Shown here: piece by piece, positions 25,985 to 34,712 of the stretch
How positions within the stretch are numbered: the stretch's first letter is position 1
Layout of the letters: each line of letters opens with the position of its first letter
DNA from: Metabacillus halosaccharovorans
Lineage (GTDB): Bacteria; Bacillota; Bacilli; Bacillales; Bacillaceae
Length of the DNA: 64,000 nt
Assembly (NCBI RefSeq): GCF_002019635.1
Contig: NZ_KV917371.1
Coordinates: forward strand, 124,001-188,000
Direction of reading: 5' to 3'
Translations under genes and position numbers: made by a program
Notes under the pieces: model-generated
What the model saw: only the letters and a program-made list of their open reading frames with translations
What the model was told of the DNA's origin: nothing
Databases searched by the model: none

Positions 25985-26299
25985 ATGTCAAAATTTGAAA
26001 ATATTACGATTGAAAAGAAAGCAAATCTTTATTTTGAGGGGAAAGTTTCTAGTCGAACAATTTTATTTAGTAATGGTACGAAGAAAACACTAGGGGTCAT
26101 GCAGCCTGGTGAATATGAATTTTCAACAAGTGTAATAGAAGAAATGGATATTGTATCTGGACAGTTAGAATATAAATTAGCTGGAGAAGATTGGAAATCA
26201 ATTGATGGACAAGGTGTTTTTTATGTGCCGGCAAACGAAACGTTCCAAGTAAAAGCACAAACAGTTGTTGATTATTGTTGTTCATATTTAAATGAATAA
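25985..26299 (+). CDS. ppnP: Pyrimidine/purine nucleoside phosphorylase PpnP
   Basis: A 104-residue single-domain cupin of the YaiE/UPF0345 family, which phosphorolyses several nucleosides. Diagnostic segments are GTKKTLGVMQPGEYEF, the VSGQLEYKL region and the end FYVPANETFQVKAQTVVDYCCSYL. ATG 25985 is preferred since AGAGG is nine bases upstream; ATG 25976 abuts the site. It is a lone gene followed by a terminator, presumably for nucleoside salvage. Confidence 0.9.
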   Translation: MSKFENITIEKKANLYFEGKVSSRTILFSNGTKKTLGVMQPGEYEFSTSVIEEMDIVSGQLEYKLAGEDWKSIDGQGVFYVPANETFQVKAQTVVDYCCSYLNE

Positions 26300-26331
26300 A
26301 TAACAAACAAGGCTTTATTAACAAAAGAATG

Positions 26332-26367
26332 AAAAGGAAATGCTCAGATACAAGAACATTTCCTTTT
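26332..26367. terminator. Bidirectional intrinsic terminator
   Basis: The stem AAAAGGAAATG/CATTTCCTTTT lies between convergent ppnP and the 195-codon unknown gene. Confidence 0.85.
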
Positions 26368-26372
26368 AACAT

Positions 26373-26960
26373 CTACTTTTTTTCTGTTTTTTCAACCAAT
26401 TGAAATAGATACTTATATAAATATCGAAGTACTTCTCCAATTGACATGTTTTCATCAAAACCTTTAATATCATTTAGGGTAAGATTCATATCCCATAACC
26501 CATCTTGCTGATTAAACATGAGGTTATATTTCGGTGTTTCCCCTATTCCCTTTTCTTTCACATATTCTCTAATCTTTGTTTCTACATTTTTCTTAAGTTT
26601 AAGACCAAACATTGCTTCATAAGTGCCAAATACATCATCTACTTCCAAAGAAATAGCATCTATTCCGATCACGTCAAACCACTTTGATTCTATATATAGA
26701 AATTCAGCCATGTTTTCTTTAAGAATGTTTACTGACTTGTCCAAAAAGCTCTCTGCCTCAGTGCTGATCAGTTCATCGGTTTCCTTCAGACTTCTCTCAA
26801 TATACACATCCGAAAATCTAGCCGACGGCTCATTTACCTTTAAATCCGAAATCTGTTTATTGTTAGGAAGTAATCCGTTTTTTTCGATATATTCTTTTTC
26901 TTCCTCAAATATTTCGCCATCTATTTGTTCTAGTAATTTCTGTATCCGTTCCTTTAACAA
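26373..26960 (-). CDS. Uncharacterised protein, 195 residues
   Basis: An acidic, helical, soluble protein with no signal peptide or membrane segment and no motif I recognise. It begins MLKERIQKLLEQIDGEIFEEEKEY and has an aromatic stretch WFDVIGIDAISLEVDDVFGTYEAMFGL near the middle. The start is TTG at 26960 with GGAGGAAGAG eight bases upstream, which makes it convincing as a real gene. It follows exoA by 60 bases on the same strand, so cotranscription is possible. Confidence 0.7.
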   Translation of the reverse strand: MLKERIQKLLEQIDGEIFEEEKEYIEKNGLLPNNKQISDLKVNEPSARFSDVYIERSLKETDELISTEAESFLDKSVNILKENMAEFLYIESKWFDVIGIDAISLEVDDVFGTYEAMFGLKLKKNVETKIREYVKEKGIGETPKYNLMFNQQDGLWDMNLTLNDIKGFDENMSIGEVLRYLYKYLFQLVEKTEKK

Positions 26961-27020
26961 TGCTCTTCCTCCATTTACTTCATTCTCTATGACAATAGTA
27001 TATCCAAATTACATCGGTTT

Positions 27021-27776
27021 CTACAGATTTATCTCTATAAAAACAGGACAGTGATCACTTCCCAGTATGTCACAATGAACTTGTGAATCGATCAATCGAT
27101 CCTTCAGCATATCAGATATGATAAAATAGTCAATTCTCCAGCCAATATTTCTTTCCCTAACCTTACTCATGTATGACCACCATGAATAGACATCGATTTT
27201 ATCCGGATACAAATGTCTAAAACTATCAACGAAGCCATCCTTTAATAGAAGGGACATTTTTTCTCTTTCTTCATCTGTAAATCCTGAATTTCCTTTATTT
27301 GATTTCGGGTTTTTTAAGTCAATTTCTTGATGTGCAACATTTAAATCGCCACATAAGATAACAGGTTTTACTCGATCTAGCTTGGTTATATATGCTCGAA
27401 CATCATCTTCCCAAACCAGTCTTTCCCCAAGTCTTGAAAGATCCCGTTTAGAATTTGGAGTATACATAGTGATTAGATAAAACTCTTCAAACTCTAACGT
27501 AATGATTCTTCCTTCAGCTTCTTCTACGTTTTCTCCGACACCATAAGAAACGCTCAAAGGTTTTTTCTTTGTAAAAACAGCTGTGCCGGAATATCCTTTA
27601 CGGATGGCATAATTCCAATATTGATCATATCCCTCAAGTTCTAAAGCTAATTGCCCTTCTTGCATTTTTGTTTCTTGGATACAAAATATATCTGCATCAA
27701 CTTCTTGAAAATAATCTAAAAACCCTTTTTTTACACAAGCTCTAATTCCATTTACATTCCATGATACAATTTTCAT
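27021..27776 (-). CDS. exoA: Exodeoxyribonuclease III / AP endonuclease
   Basis: A 251-residue member of the Exo III family of DNA-repair nucleases. It shows WNVNGIRA at the start, the metal-binding Glu in FCIQETKM, MYTPNSKRDLSRLGER, the Asp-Asn pair in LCGDLNVAH and the closing GSDHCPVFIEI with the catalytic Asp-His. Length and motifs match ExoA of B. subtilis, which cuts at abasic sites in base-excision repair and in spores. AAGGAGAT lies 12 bases upstream of the start. Confidence 0.95.
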   Translation of the reverse strand: MKIVSWNVNGIRACVKKGFLDYFQEVDADIFCIQETKMQEGQLALELEGYDQYWNYAIRKGYSGTAVFTKKKPLSVSYGVGENVEEAEGRIITLEFEEFYLITMYTPNSKRDLSRLGERLVWEDDVRAYITKLDRVKPVILCGDLNVAHQEIDLKNPKSNKGNSGFTDEEREKMSLLLKDGFVDSFRHLYPDKIDVYSWWSYMSKVRERNIGWRIDYFIISDMLKDRLIDSQVHCDILGSDHCPVFIEINL

Positions 27777-27862
27777 AGGAAATAAAATCTCCTTATTTCA
27801 GTTTATCTTATAAATATTTATCATATATTATTTCTCTGAAATAATCTAAGGTTTTGCGTAAA

Positions 27863-27892
27863 GAAAAAACTGCAGAACGTTTCATTCTGCAG
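27863..27892 (-). terminator. Intrinsic terminator overlapping the cysteine dioxygenase stop
   Basis: The stem CTGCAGAA/TTCTGCAG includes the last codons of the gene and is followed by TTTTTTC on the minus strand. Confidence 0.85.
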
Positions 27893-28445
27893 CTTTTGCC
27901 AGTTTAATCTCTCTCACCTTCTGTCTTGTTTCCTCTGGCCACCACGCCCCACAGTCGTCAGACACAATACAGGCGGCACATTTTTTCAAATCATAGACCT
28001 TCATCCCGGTAATTGGCGGAGAATAAAGATGTAGTGTCACTAATTTGAGTTCATCTGCAACAGACATTTTATGAACACCATTTTTAGGTGCAAAAAAAAC
28101 ATTTCCCTGTTCTTGAAATTCAGTAAAAAGTTCGTTAGGGAGTGTATCACCTTTTACTTCATACACAGTGTTTTGGGCTGTTCCATCAATAACTTGAATC
28201 CATCCAAAAGAGTGTCCATGATCATGTGGAGCACATTCCAATTCAGACCAATTCATTACAAGTAGTTCTACATGTTTATTTTGATAAATTAATTTCCGGA
28301 AATATGGTTTCCCCTTTGAAGTTTTCAGTTCAGGTAGTAATTCTTTAAGCTGTACATTAGCCTCCAGCAATGCTTCTTTTAACTGTTCACTTGAAGGATT
28401 TTGCAACTCACCTAATATTCCTTCAAGTCGTTTTTGATAATGCAT
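27882..28445 (-). CDS. Cysteine dioxygenase (cupin)
   Basis: A 187-residue non-haem iron enzyme that oxidises cysteine to cysteine sulfinate. Iron ligands are His74 and His76 in CAPHDHGHSFGW and His139 in TLHLYSPP, at the expected spacing for bacterial CDO (YubC type). ATG 28445 is supported by AAGGAGG eight bases upstream. A C-terminal tail with CAACIVSDDCGAWW is longer than I expect and could bind metal. It follows a DMT transporter gene by 68 bases on the same strand. Confidence 0.88.
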   Translation of the reverse strand: MHYQKRLEGILGELQNPSSEQLKEALLEANVQLKELLPELKTSKGKPYFRKLIYQNKHVELLVMNWSELECAPHDHGHSFGWIQVIDGTAQNTVYEVKGDTLPNELFTEFQEQGNVFFAPKNGVHKMSVADELKLVTLHLYSPPITGMKVYDLKKCAACIVSDDCGAWWPEETRQKVREIKLAKAAE

Positions 28446-28513
28446 CACGCTAACCTCCTTATACTGAAACGTCCAATTCTGTCTGATCATTACTAAGGAG
28501 TATGGATGATTAA

Positions 28514-29440
28514 TTAATGTTTATTTCTTCCATAGAACCAATTCAAGACATGGTGCAGCTGACCATTTACAAATATAACTCCAATAATAATTATGATGCC
28601 TCCTATTACACTTATGAGAATAATTTTTTCATGAAGTAAAACCACTGCAGCAATCAATGTTGCTAATGGCTCTAAATAGAGAAATACAGACACTTGTGTA
28701 GCCTCTAACACGTGAAGTGCTTTTGCCCAATACCAATAAGCTACTCCCGAGACAAAGATGCCTAAAAAAAATAAATGAGCCCACTCTCCTGTTTGTAAAT
28801 GTGAAAGTGATTCCCACCCTTTGTTTCTTATTAAAAATGGAAAAGTTAGTATAAACCCGATGGTACTCATATAAAACGTAATCACAAGAGGAGATAATGG
28901 TATACTTAATTTCTTTAGGAGAACCGAATAGATCGCCCAATTTAATGTGCTTAATAACATGAGTAAATAACCTATATTTAAAACAGGTTCAAATGTTTGT
29001 TCACTTCCAGCAGTTGTCACCAAAAATACACCGAATAAGGCCAGTATCATCCCGATAGCTTTGAACAGTGTCATTTTTTCATGAAGAAAAATCATTGACA
29101 AAATGACGGTGAAAATGGGTGACAATGAAATCATCCACCCTGCAGAGGAAGCATCTATTGTAAGAAGTGCACTAGCTTGTATAACTTGATGAATAAAAAC
29201 TCCTAATATACCTAAAACAATTAAATGAGGAATATATGTTATATTGATGGTCAATTTTTCGTTTAAAATCAACAAAAGAATGCAAAGAAATACAGCACCA
29301 ATCCCAAATCTAATTACTAATAATGTAAAAGGATCCAGTTTATCTAACACAGCTTTTGTTGAAACAAATGATACACCCCAAAACGTTATTGACATGGTTG
29401 CATATAATGAAGCTGCATACTTATTCCCACTAGTTATCAT
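28514..29440 (-). CDS. EamA/DMT-family transporter
   Basis: A 308-residue protein with ten membrane segments in two EamA repeats (FWGVSFVSTKAVLDK in the first; NWAIYSVLLKKLSIPLSPLV opening the second). Members export amino acids or metabolites. It precedes cysteine dioxygenase on the same strand with no terminator between them, so export of cysteine or a related thiol is an attractive but unproven role. GGATGTGAG is its weak ribosome site. Confidence 0.85.
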   Translation of the reverse strand: MITSGNKYAASLYATMSITFWGVSFVSTKAVLDKLDPFTLLVIRFGIGAVFLCILLLILNEKLTINITYIPHLIVLGILGVFIHQVIQASALLTIDASSAGWMISLSPIFTVILSMIFLHEKMTLFKAIGMILALFGVFLVTTAGSEQTFEPVLNIGYLLMLLSTLNWAIYSVLLKKLSIPLSPLVITFYMSTIGFILTFPFLIRNKGWESLSHLQTGEWAHLFFLGIFVSGVAYWYWAKALHVLEATQVSVFLYLEPLATLIAAVVLLHEKIILISVIGGIIIIIGVIFVNGQLHHVLNWFYGRNKH

Positions 29441-29513
29441 ATAAATTAACTCACATCCTTTTGTCCTCTTCTTATCATATGCTTGTCCTTTTTAGTGAAT
29501 GTATAAAAGTTCA

Positions 29514-29559
29514 TTCTCATTTCCTTTTAGATGTGGTAAAATGAATGAGTATTCATTCA
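29514..29559 (+). promoter_or_regulatory. Promoter with FadR-like (TetR-family) operator
   Basis: -35 TTCTCA at 29514-29519 and -10 TAAAAT at 29537-29542 (17-base spacer). The palindrome TGAATGAGTATTCATTCA at 29542-29559 overlaps the -10 end and the expected start point. It matches the B. subtilis FadR (YsiA) box TGAATGAMTANTCATTCA at all but one base. Long-chain acyl-CoA would relieve repression if the same regulator binds. Confidence 0.65.
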
Positions 29560-29581
29560 TAACTTATCAGAGGTGATGTAA

Positions 29582-30478
29582 GTGCAACAAATCGGTCCTG
29601 TAAAAATAATTGAAGGCCCTAACAAAAGTAAGGTTCCTTATTCAAGAAGCTTGTACATTGATGGCTCAAGTGAAAAGGTATTAATTGATACTGGTGCGGA
29701 TCCATCTCTTTTAAAGCAGCTTCAACTTGATTCGGGTATTGATTTGATCATCAATACACACTATCATCCTGATCATACTTGTCATAATACACTTTTTTCT
29801 GATACTGAAAAATGGATAAATCGAATTGAATATCATATGCCCTTAACTATTGAAGGAATTTCAAAAGCTAATGGAATTTTTCAAGAATGGGGGCATGAAG
29901 GTGTTAAGAAATGGGGACAAGAAATACCTGAAGAGTGGATAAAAAGCTTAACTGAGATTAATGGATATTATGAATATGAAAAACAATATTCACTCGGAAA
30001 TGTTCATGTTCATTTCTTACATACCCCTGGTCACACAAAAGGGCTTAGCTGTCCTTATTTCCCTGATTTAGGAATTGTGTTTACCAGTGATTATGATATG
30101 ACCTCTTTTGGTCCTTGGTATAATGGTACTGATGGATGTATCGAAGAATTTATTTGCTCTGCTAAGCGACTTCTCTCACTAGATGCAAAATACTATATAA
30201 CAGGACATCAAAAAGGAATATTTAATAAAAAGCAATTTCATGCGGCTATGATTAATTATCTTGATATAATTGATCAACGTGATGAAATGATTGAAAATTA
30301 TGTCCAAAAAGGATATTCATTTGACGAGTTAACAACAATTGGGATTTTTTATCCGAAACACTCATTAAAGCATTCACTTTTTCTAACATGGGAACGCAGT
30401 GGTATTCGAAAACATCTTCATCGACTTGGCTATACGGTTGTCAATTCTGATATGTCACGAATAATGGTGAAAAAATAA
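29582..30478 (+). CDS. Metallo-beta-lactamase-fold hydrolase
   Basis: A 298-residue cytoplasmic zinc hydrolase. The signature THYHPDH (His60, His62, Asp64, His65) is followed by His in HTPGHTKG, Asp in FTSDYD and His in YITGHQ, so both metal sites are complete. The start is GTG 29582 with GAGGTGAT upstream. The FadR-like box in its promoter hints at a thioesterase or other fatty-acid role; within this very broad fold the substrate cannot be read from the sequence. Confidence 0.88.
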   Translation: MQQIGPVKIIEGPNKSKVPYSRSLYIDGSSEKVLIDTGADPSLLKQLQLDSGIDLIINTHYHPDHTCHNTLFSDTEKWINRIEYHMPLTIEGISKANGIFQEWGHEGVKKWGQEIPEEWIKSLTEINGYYEYEKQYSLGNVHVHFLHTPGHTKGLSCPYFPDLGIVFTSDYDMTSFGPWYNGTDGCIEEFICSAKRLLSLDAKYYITGHQKGIFNKKQFHAAMINYLDIIDQRDEMIENYVQKGYSFDELTTIGIFYPKHSLKHSLFLTWERSGIRKHLHRLGYTVVNSDMSRIMVKK

Positions 30479-30479
30479 C

Positions 30480-30511
30480 TGGAATAGAGAGATCCCTCCT
30501 CCCTATTCCAA
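30480..30511 (-). terminator. Intrinsic terminator of the DUF1292 gene
   Basis: The arms GGAATAG(G)GAG/CTC(T)CTATTCC pair over 11 positions with one G-U. A T run follows four bases later on the minus strand. Confidence 0.65.
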
Positions 30512-30515
30512 GTCA

Positions 30516-30785
30516 TTACTCCTCTTCGTTCAGAATATCATCGAAAACAGACGAGATCTTCTCAAACTCTTCATCACTTTCAATTGGAGCTAAATCTCCC
30601 TCTTGATCCAATTTCATAAAAAACACATCAATATCTTCATCCGTTTCATCACGGATATCATCGACAAACCCTACGGCAACATAGTCAGTGCCCTCTATTG
30701 TAATGGCAGCAAGCACCTCAACCTCATTTTCTTCATTGTTTTCATCTGTAATAGAAAATATTTCTCCAACTTCAATCTTGTCCAT
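30516..30785 (-). CDS. DUF1292-family acidic protein (YrzB-like)
   Basis: An 89-residue, very acidic protein with the DUF1292 pattern (FSITDENNEENEVEVLAAITIEGTDYVAV...FFMKLDQEG). Relatives in Bacillus include YrzB, of unknown function. It is a single gene with its own terminator, convergent with the metallo-beta-lactamase gene. AAAGGGGC lies about eight bases upstream of the ATG. Confidence 0.8.
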   Translation of the reverse strand: MDKIEVGEIFSITDENNEENEVEVLAAITIEGTDYVAVGFVDDIRDETDEDIDVFFMKLDQEGDLAPIESDEEFEKISSVFDDILNEEE

Positions 30786-30929
30786 GAATAAATGCCCCTT
30801 TCACGCGTACATATATTACGATTACTTCTTTATCTTACCAATAATAGGTAACTTCATACAAATTTTAAATGAAAATTTATCGATTTAGTTATCTCTAATT
30901 AGTACCTTTTAAATGAAAGGGTGATATAC

Positions 30930-31616
30930 ATGTCCTATTATACACCTCATTACTTTCAATCCCCTGTTTCAATGACTAGAATGACATCAACAGAGCGTGG
31001 AAGGTTGACTGTTGAAGGCAATGGAAAAATAACTGCTTCACCCGACCAGGCGATTATTCAAATTGGAATTGTAACCGAATCAAAAGATGCAGAGTCTGCT
31101 CAATCGCAAAACGCCCTTATTTCAAACAATGTCATTTCAAGCTTAAAAAAAATAAGTATTTCTAGTGATGATATCAACACCATTTCTTATACAATCCAGC
31201 CAGTCTATGAATTTACTGAAGGAGCTTCAATCCTGACTGGATATAGAGTTCAACATTTTCTGGAAATAACAGTAAACGATTTAAAAAAACTTGGATCTGT
31301 CTTTGAAGCTGCTGTTACAGCAGGAGCAAATATTGCGGAAAACATTCGCTTTGATGTTTCAACTCGTGAAATTCTATATCAGCAAGCTTTACAACAAGCG
31401 ATGAAAAACGCAACAGAAAAAGCTATAAAGCTGGGAGAACAAATTGGTGTACTAATAAATAACATTCCCGTAAAAGTAACTGAAATATCAGGTACACTCT
31501 CACCTCGGCCACTTTCAATGGCATTTTCAACAGAATCAATATCACAAGGAGCTCCACCCATCCAAAGCAACAAAATTGAAATCGAAGCAAAAGTATTGGC
31601 AGTGTTTCAATACTAA
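30930..31616 (+). CDS. SIMPL-domain (DUF541) protein
   Basis: A 228-residue protein with the SIMPL/DUF541 core: GNGKITASPDQAIIQIGIVTESKDAESAQ opens it and GYRVQHFLEITVNDLKKLG follows in the middle. ATG 30930 is preceded by AAAGGGTG at eight bases. There is no signal peptide, unlike the periplasmic Gram-negative members. Bacillus relatives (YkvR/YyaB-type annotations vary) have no firm role; oligomeric shell or stress functions have been proposed for the family. Confidence 0.8.
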   Translation: MSYYTPHYFQSPVSMTRMTSTERGRLTVEGNGKITASPDQAIIQIGIVTESKDAESAQSQNALISNNVISSLKKISISSDDINTISYTIQPVYEFTEGASILTGYRVQHFLEITVNDLKKLGSVFEAAVTAGANIAENIRFDVSTREILYQQALQQAMKNATEKAIKLGEQIGVLINNIPVKVTEISGTLSPRPLSMAFSTESISQGAPPIQSNKIEIEAKVLAVFQY

Positions 31617-31618
31617 AG

Positions 31619-31643
31619 AGGACAGTCTCAAAGAGGCTGTCCC
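31619..31643. terminator. Hairpin between convergent genes
   Basis: The stem GGACAG-CTC/GAG-CTGTCC sits three bases after the SIMPL stop. It has no clear T run, so termination is only likely. Confidence 0.5.
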
Positions 31644-31650
31644 TATCAGA

Positions 31651-32748
31651 TTATTTATCTGAAATAAATAACTCTATTTTATTCATAATTTCCCTTGTGA
31701 TTTGGATAACTTTATTAAAATCCATTGCCTCAATATAGTAGGCTTCCAATTGATCGCGTAATTGTTTGGCTTCAGCTAAATATGAAATCGCTTCTTTCAT
31801 TTTATCTTTATATGCTTTCGTTGTTCTTTCAATATCAGAGGCATATTTTTCATCCGTCCCTGGTGTTATACATGTTTCATACATATCAATGACTTCATCT
31901 GTTTCGCGATCAGGAAAATATTCATGAGGAGCGGTGCTATCAAAAATTGCTATACCTAATTCACGAAGTATGACCATATCAAGGCTATTAGGATCAAATC
32001 CGCAATGGTAGACTTCGACATCAAATCCACGCTCTTCACCTGCAGCGACAATTTTTTTCAACATGGTTGATTTTCCAGATCCTGCTCTCCCTTTAATAAA
32101 ATACCGTTTTTCAATATCAGCAGTTAAATTTTGAATAAAATCAACAGCCCCATCCGGCGTTGCTGCTCCTAAAAAACGATGCTGTATGTTTGGTTCCTTT
32201 TCAAGTGATTGCTCTTCATAAAAATTTGAAATAATATCTTCTGTTAATTGATTTGCTTTTGAAAAGTCCATATTGGATATATAAATCTCTTCTATATCAT
32301 CATGTGCACGTAATGAAGCAGCAAATGTATCATATGCTTTATTAAATTTTTCAGAGATTTTTTGGTTAAGAGCTAAAATTTCATCCTTATGTTCGACTAG
32401 TTTGCTCGAGTCCCACGCAACACCCAGGTTCACGTATTCCTCAATCACACCTGGTGCTTTTGGCTCTATGACGTGTGGTGCAGTTCCATCAACGATTCCA
32501 ATCTTCCATTCTGGTAAAATAACTCCATCAATTGAGTTGTTATCTGAAGCACAATGCAAATATTCTACATCAAGCTTTTTTCCTTCCATAAGACGACCTA
32601 TCTTCTTCATTAAAGAAGATTTACCTGTTCCCGGACCACCTTTTAAGATATATATCCGCTCTAATCTTTCTAAAACAGAATCATATAAACTATAGAAGCC
32701 TTTTGCAGTATTTCCGCCTGCATAATAATGACGAACTGTACTTGTCAT
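31651..32748 (-). CDS. Tandem P-loop ATPase (PRK06851-like), internally duplicated
   Basis: A 365-residue cytoplasmic protein made of two similar halves. Each has a Walker A motif (GGPGTGKSS near residue 37, GRAGSGKST near residue 222) followed by a matching segment: EYLHCASDNNSIDGVILPE in the first half, EVYHCGFDPNSLDMVILRE in the second, then IVDGTAPH and IFDSTAPH. The repeat unit is about 185 residues. The conserved His-Cys after each P-loop is unusual. The start has AAAGGGTGG upstream. Function unknown; it is widely conserved in spore formers. Confidence 0.78.
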   Translation of the reverse strand: MTSTVRHYYAGGNTAKGFYSLYDSVLERLERIYILKGGPGTGKSSLMKKIGRLMEGKKLDVEYLHCASDNNSIDGVILPEWKIGIVDGTAPHVIEPKAPGVIEEYVNLGVAWDSSKLVEHKDEILALNQKISEKFNKAYDTFAASLRAHDDIEEIYISNMDFSKANQLTEDIISNFYEEQSLEKEPNIQHRFLGAATPDGAVDFIQNLTADIEKRYFIKGRAGSGKSTMLKKIVAAGEERGFDVEVYHCGFDPNSLDMVILRELGIAIFDSTAPHEYFPDRETDEVIDMYETCITPGTDEKYASDIERTTKAYKDKMKEAISYLAEAKQLRDQLEAYYIEAMDFNKVIQITREIMNKIELFISDK

Positions 32749-32893
32749 CTAACCACCCTTTCACACACCTTTACCCTTACTTTATGTAGATAATCTCACA
32801 GGGGTGAATGCCTATTTTAAAAAGGATCGAAAGTAGGAATTCAACCGTCAATTCGTTATAATGTTTGTATATCTGACAAAGGAGTTTTATAAA

Positions 32894-33199
32894 GTGAATT
32901 CTAAAGAAATAGAACAGAAAATTATTGAAAACTATCAAAAAGATGAACAAATGATGATTCTCATCTTTGCTCAATGGTGTGTGAACCATGACCTTGATCC
33001 AACAGAAGTCTATTTCAGAGCATATCCTCATCAAAGTGCTAATTATGCATTAAAGCAAACGATTGATTTAACGGTACCTAAAGACGAATCTGAACATATT
33101 CCAGACCAAACTCTTCTTAATGTATTATCTTTATACGACAATGAGGAACTTGCTTTTGTAGTTACAGAAGAAATAAAGAAAAGGAAAAAGGATCGATAG
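32894..33199 (+). CDS. Uncharacterised protein, 101 residues
   Basis: A small soluble helical protein starting at GTG 32894, with AAAGGAG nine bases upstream. The ATG at 32861 lacks a site and lies upstream of it. The sequence contains FAQWCVNHDLDPTEVYFRAYPHQ and a basic tail EEIKKRKKDR. I do not recognise a domain. It stands alone, divergent from the tandem P-loop ATPase and convergent with fabF. Confidence 0.65.
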   Translation: MNSKEIEQKIIENYQKDEQMMILIFAQWCVNHDLDPTEVYFRAYPHQSANYALKQTIDLTVPKDESEHIPDQTLLNVLSLYDNEELAFVVTEEIKKRKKDR

Positions 33200-33201
33200 A
33201 A

Positions 33202-33234
33202 TTAAAAACGAGCACGCCATTTTTATGGCGTACT
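33202..33234 (-). terminator. Intrinsic terminator of fabF
   Basis: The stem GAG-ACGCCAT/ATGGCGT-CTC with a four-base loop is followed on the minus strand by GTTTTTAATT. Confidence 0.85.
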
Positions 33235-33247
33235 CTAATATAGGTAT

Positions 33248-34486
33248 TTATTCATATTTCCTAAATAATAATGTTGCATTATGTCCGCCGAATCCAAGTG
33301 AGTTTGATAAAACAACTTCAACATTAGCTTTTTTAGCATGATTAGGCACATAATCTAAGTCTAATTCAGGGTCAGGTGTTGTATAGTTAATTGTTGGCGG
33401 GATAATTCCATCTCTCATAGATAATAAAGAAAAAATGGCTTCTACAGCCCCCGCTGCACCTAGTAGATGTCCTGTCATAGATTTGGTGGAACTCACCGAA
33501 AGACGATATGCATGATCTCCAAAAACAGTCTTTATCGCTTTTGTTTCATACAAATCATTATAATACGTGCTCGTACCATGCGCATTGATATAATCCACTT
33601 GATCTGGTGAAAGATTCGCATCTTCTAATGCCAGGTTCATCGCTCGTTGCCCGCCTTCTCCTCCCGGCGCTGGAGTAGTGATATGATATGCATCACCTGT
33701 TGCACCATATCCTATTATTTCACCATAAATGTTGGCTCCACGTGCTAATGCATGTCCCAGCTCTTCTAAAATAAGGATTCCCGATCCTTCTCCGATAACA
33801 AAACCATCACGGTTTTGATCAAATGGACGGCTTGCACTAGCTGGATCATGATTTGTGGATAATGCAGTCATATTTGAAAATCCTGCAATCGTCATCTCTG
33901 TAATTGATGCTTCAGAACCTCCTGTCACCATCATATCTGCTCCACCATTTTGTATGACCCTGAAGGCATCCCCAATAGAGTTTGCACCTGAAGCACATGC
34001 GGTAACTGAACAGTTATTAATTCCTTTTGCACCTAACTCAATTGACACTCGGCCTGAAGCCATATCAGGTATAAACATAGGAATAATAAACGGGCTAACC
34101 CGTTTGGGTCCTTTACTCAAATAACGCTTATGCTGTTCCTCAAATTCATCAAGTCCCCCAATACCTGAACCGATCCATACTCCTACTCTTTCTGCTGATA
34201 CATCCTTCCCAATATCTACCCCAGCATCTTTAATAGCCATTTTACTGGCTGCAATAGCAAGATGAGTAAATCTGGCCATTCTGCGAACCTCTTTATGATC
34301 AATAAAGTCCTGTGGTGAAAAATCCTTTACTTCAGCAGCTACTTTTACATTAAAAGATTCCGAATTAACTCTTGTCAATTCTGCAATTCCCGAAACTCCT
34401 TTTTTGGCATTGTCCCAGGTTGTTTGAACATCATTTCCTAATGGAGTAACAGCCCCAATTCCTGTTATAACTACTCTTTTTCTCAT
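33248..34486 (-). CDS. fabF: Beta-ketoacyl-ACP synthase II
   Basis: A 412-residue condensing enzyme that elongates acyl-ACP with malonyl-ACP in fatty-acid synthesis. Cys164 in [10 protein letters not shown], His in [11 protein letters not shown] and His in [10 protein letters not shown] form the Cys-His-His triad. It is not next to fabH as in B. subtilis, and may be a second copy (YjaY-like paralogues exist). GGGGAGAC precedes the start. A palindrome TATGAC-N3-GTCATA stands 77-91 bases upstream. Confidence 0.93.
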   Translation of the reverse strand: MRKRVVITGIGAVTPLGNDVQTTWDNAKKGVSGIAELTRVNSESFNVKVAAEVKDFSPQDFIDHKEVRRMARFTHLAIAASKMAIKDAGVDIGKDVSAERVGVWIGSGIGGLDEFEEQHKRYLSKGPKRVSPFIIPMFIPDMASGRVSIELGAKGINNCSVTACASGANSIGDAFRVIQNGGADMMVTGGSEASITEMTIAGFSNMTALSTNHDPASASRPFDQNRDGFVIGEGSGILILEELGHALARGANIYGEIIGYGATGDAYHITTPAPGGEGGQRAMNLALEDANLSPDQVDYINAHGTSTYYNDLYETKAIKTVFGDHAYRLSVSSTKSMTGHLLGAAGAVEAIFSLLSMRDGIIPPTINYTTPDPELDLDYVPNHAKKANVEVVLSNSLGFGGHNATLLFRKYE

Positions 34487-34562
34487 GATAAGTCTCCCCT
34501 TGTGAAAAATAGTTCTCTGTATATAAAAATGCTTTGATTTAATGATGAGAATTCATATAAAT

Positions 34563-34577
34563 TATGACTTGGTCATA
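34563..34577. promoter_or_regulatory. Short palindrome upstream of fabF
   Basis: TATGACTTGGTCATA has perfect six-base arms around three bases. It does not match the FapR consensus as I know it. It may be an operator, but the support is only its symmetry and position. Confidence 0.25.
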
Positions 34578-34636
34578 GTATCACATGAATATATCTTATA
34601 CTAAAAATAAAAAAAAGAAAAGTTAAGCAACCTCTT

Positions 34637-34696
34637 AACAAAAAGTTAGAGCTAGGCCTCCTGCTCATATACAATGTGCAGCATAAGACCCAGCCC
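34637..34696 (-). terminator. Long structured terminator after the lipoprotein gene
   Basis: On the minus strand GCUGGGUCU (34695-34687) pairs along its whole length, with two wobbles, with AGGCCUAGC (34659-34651). An inner UGCU/AGCA helix can also form. A TAACTTTTTG run follows. It is longer than an ordinary terminator. Confidence 0.6.
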
Positions 34697-34712
34697 CGGA
34701 ATATCATTTTAT

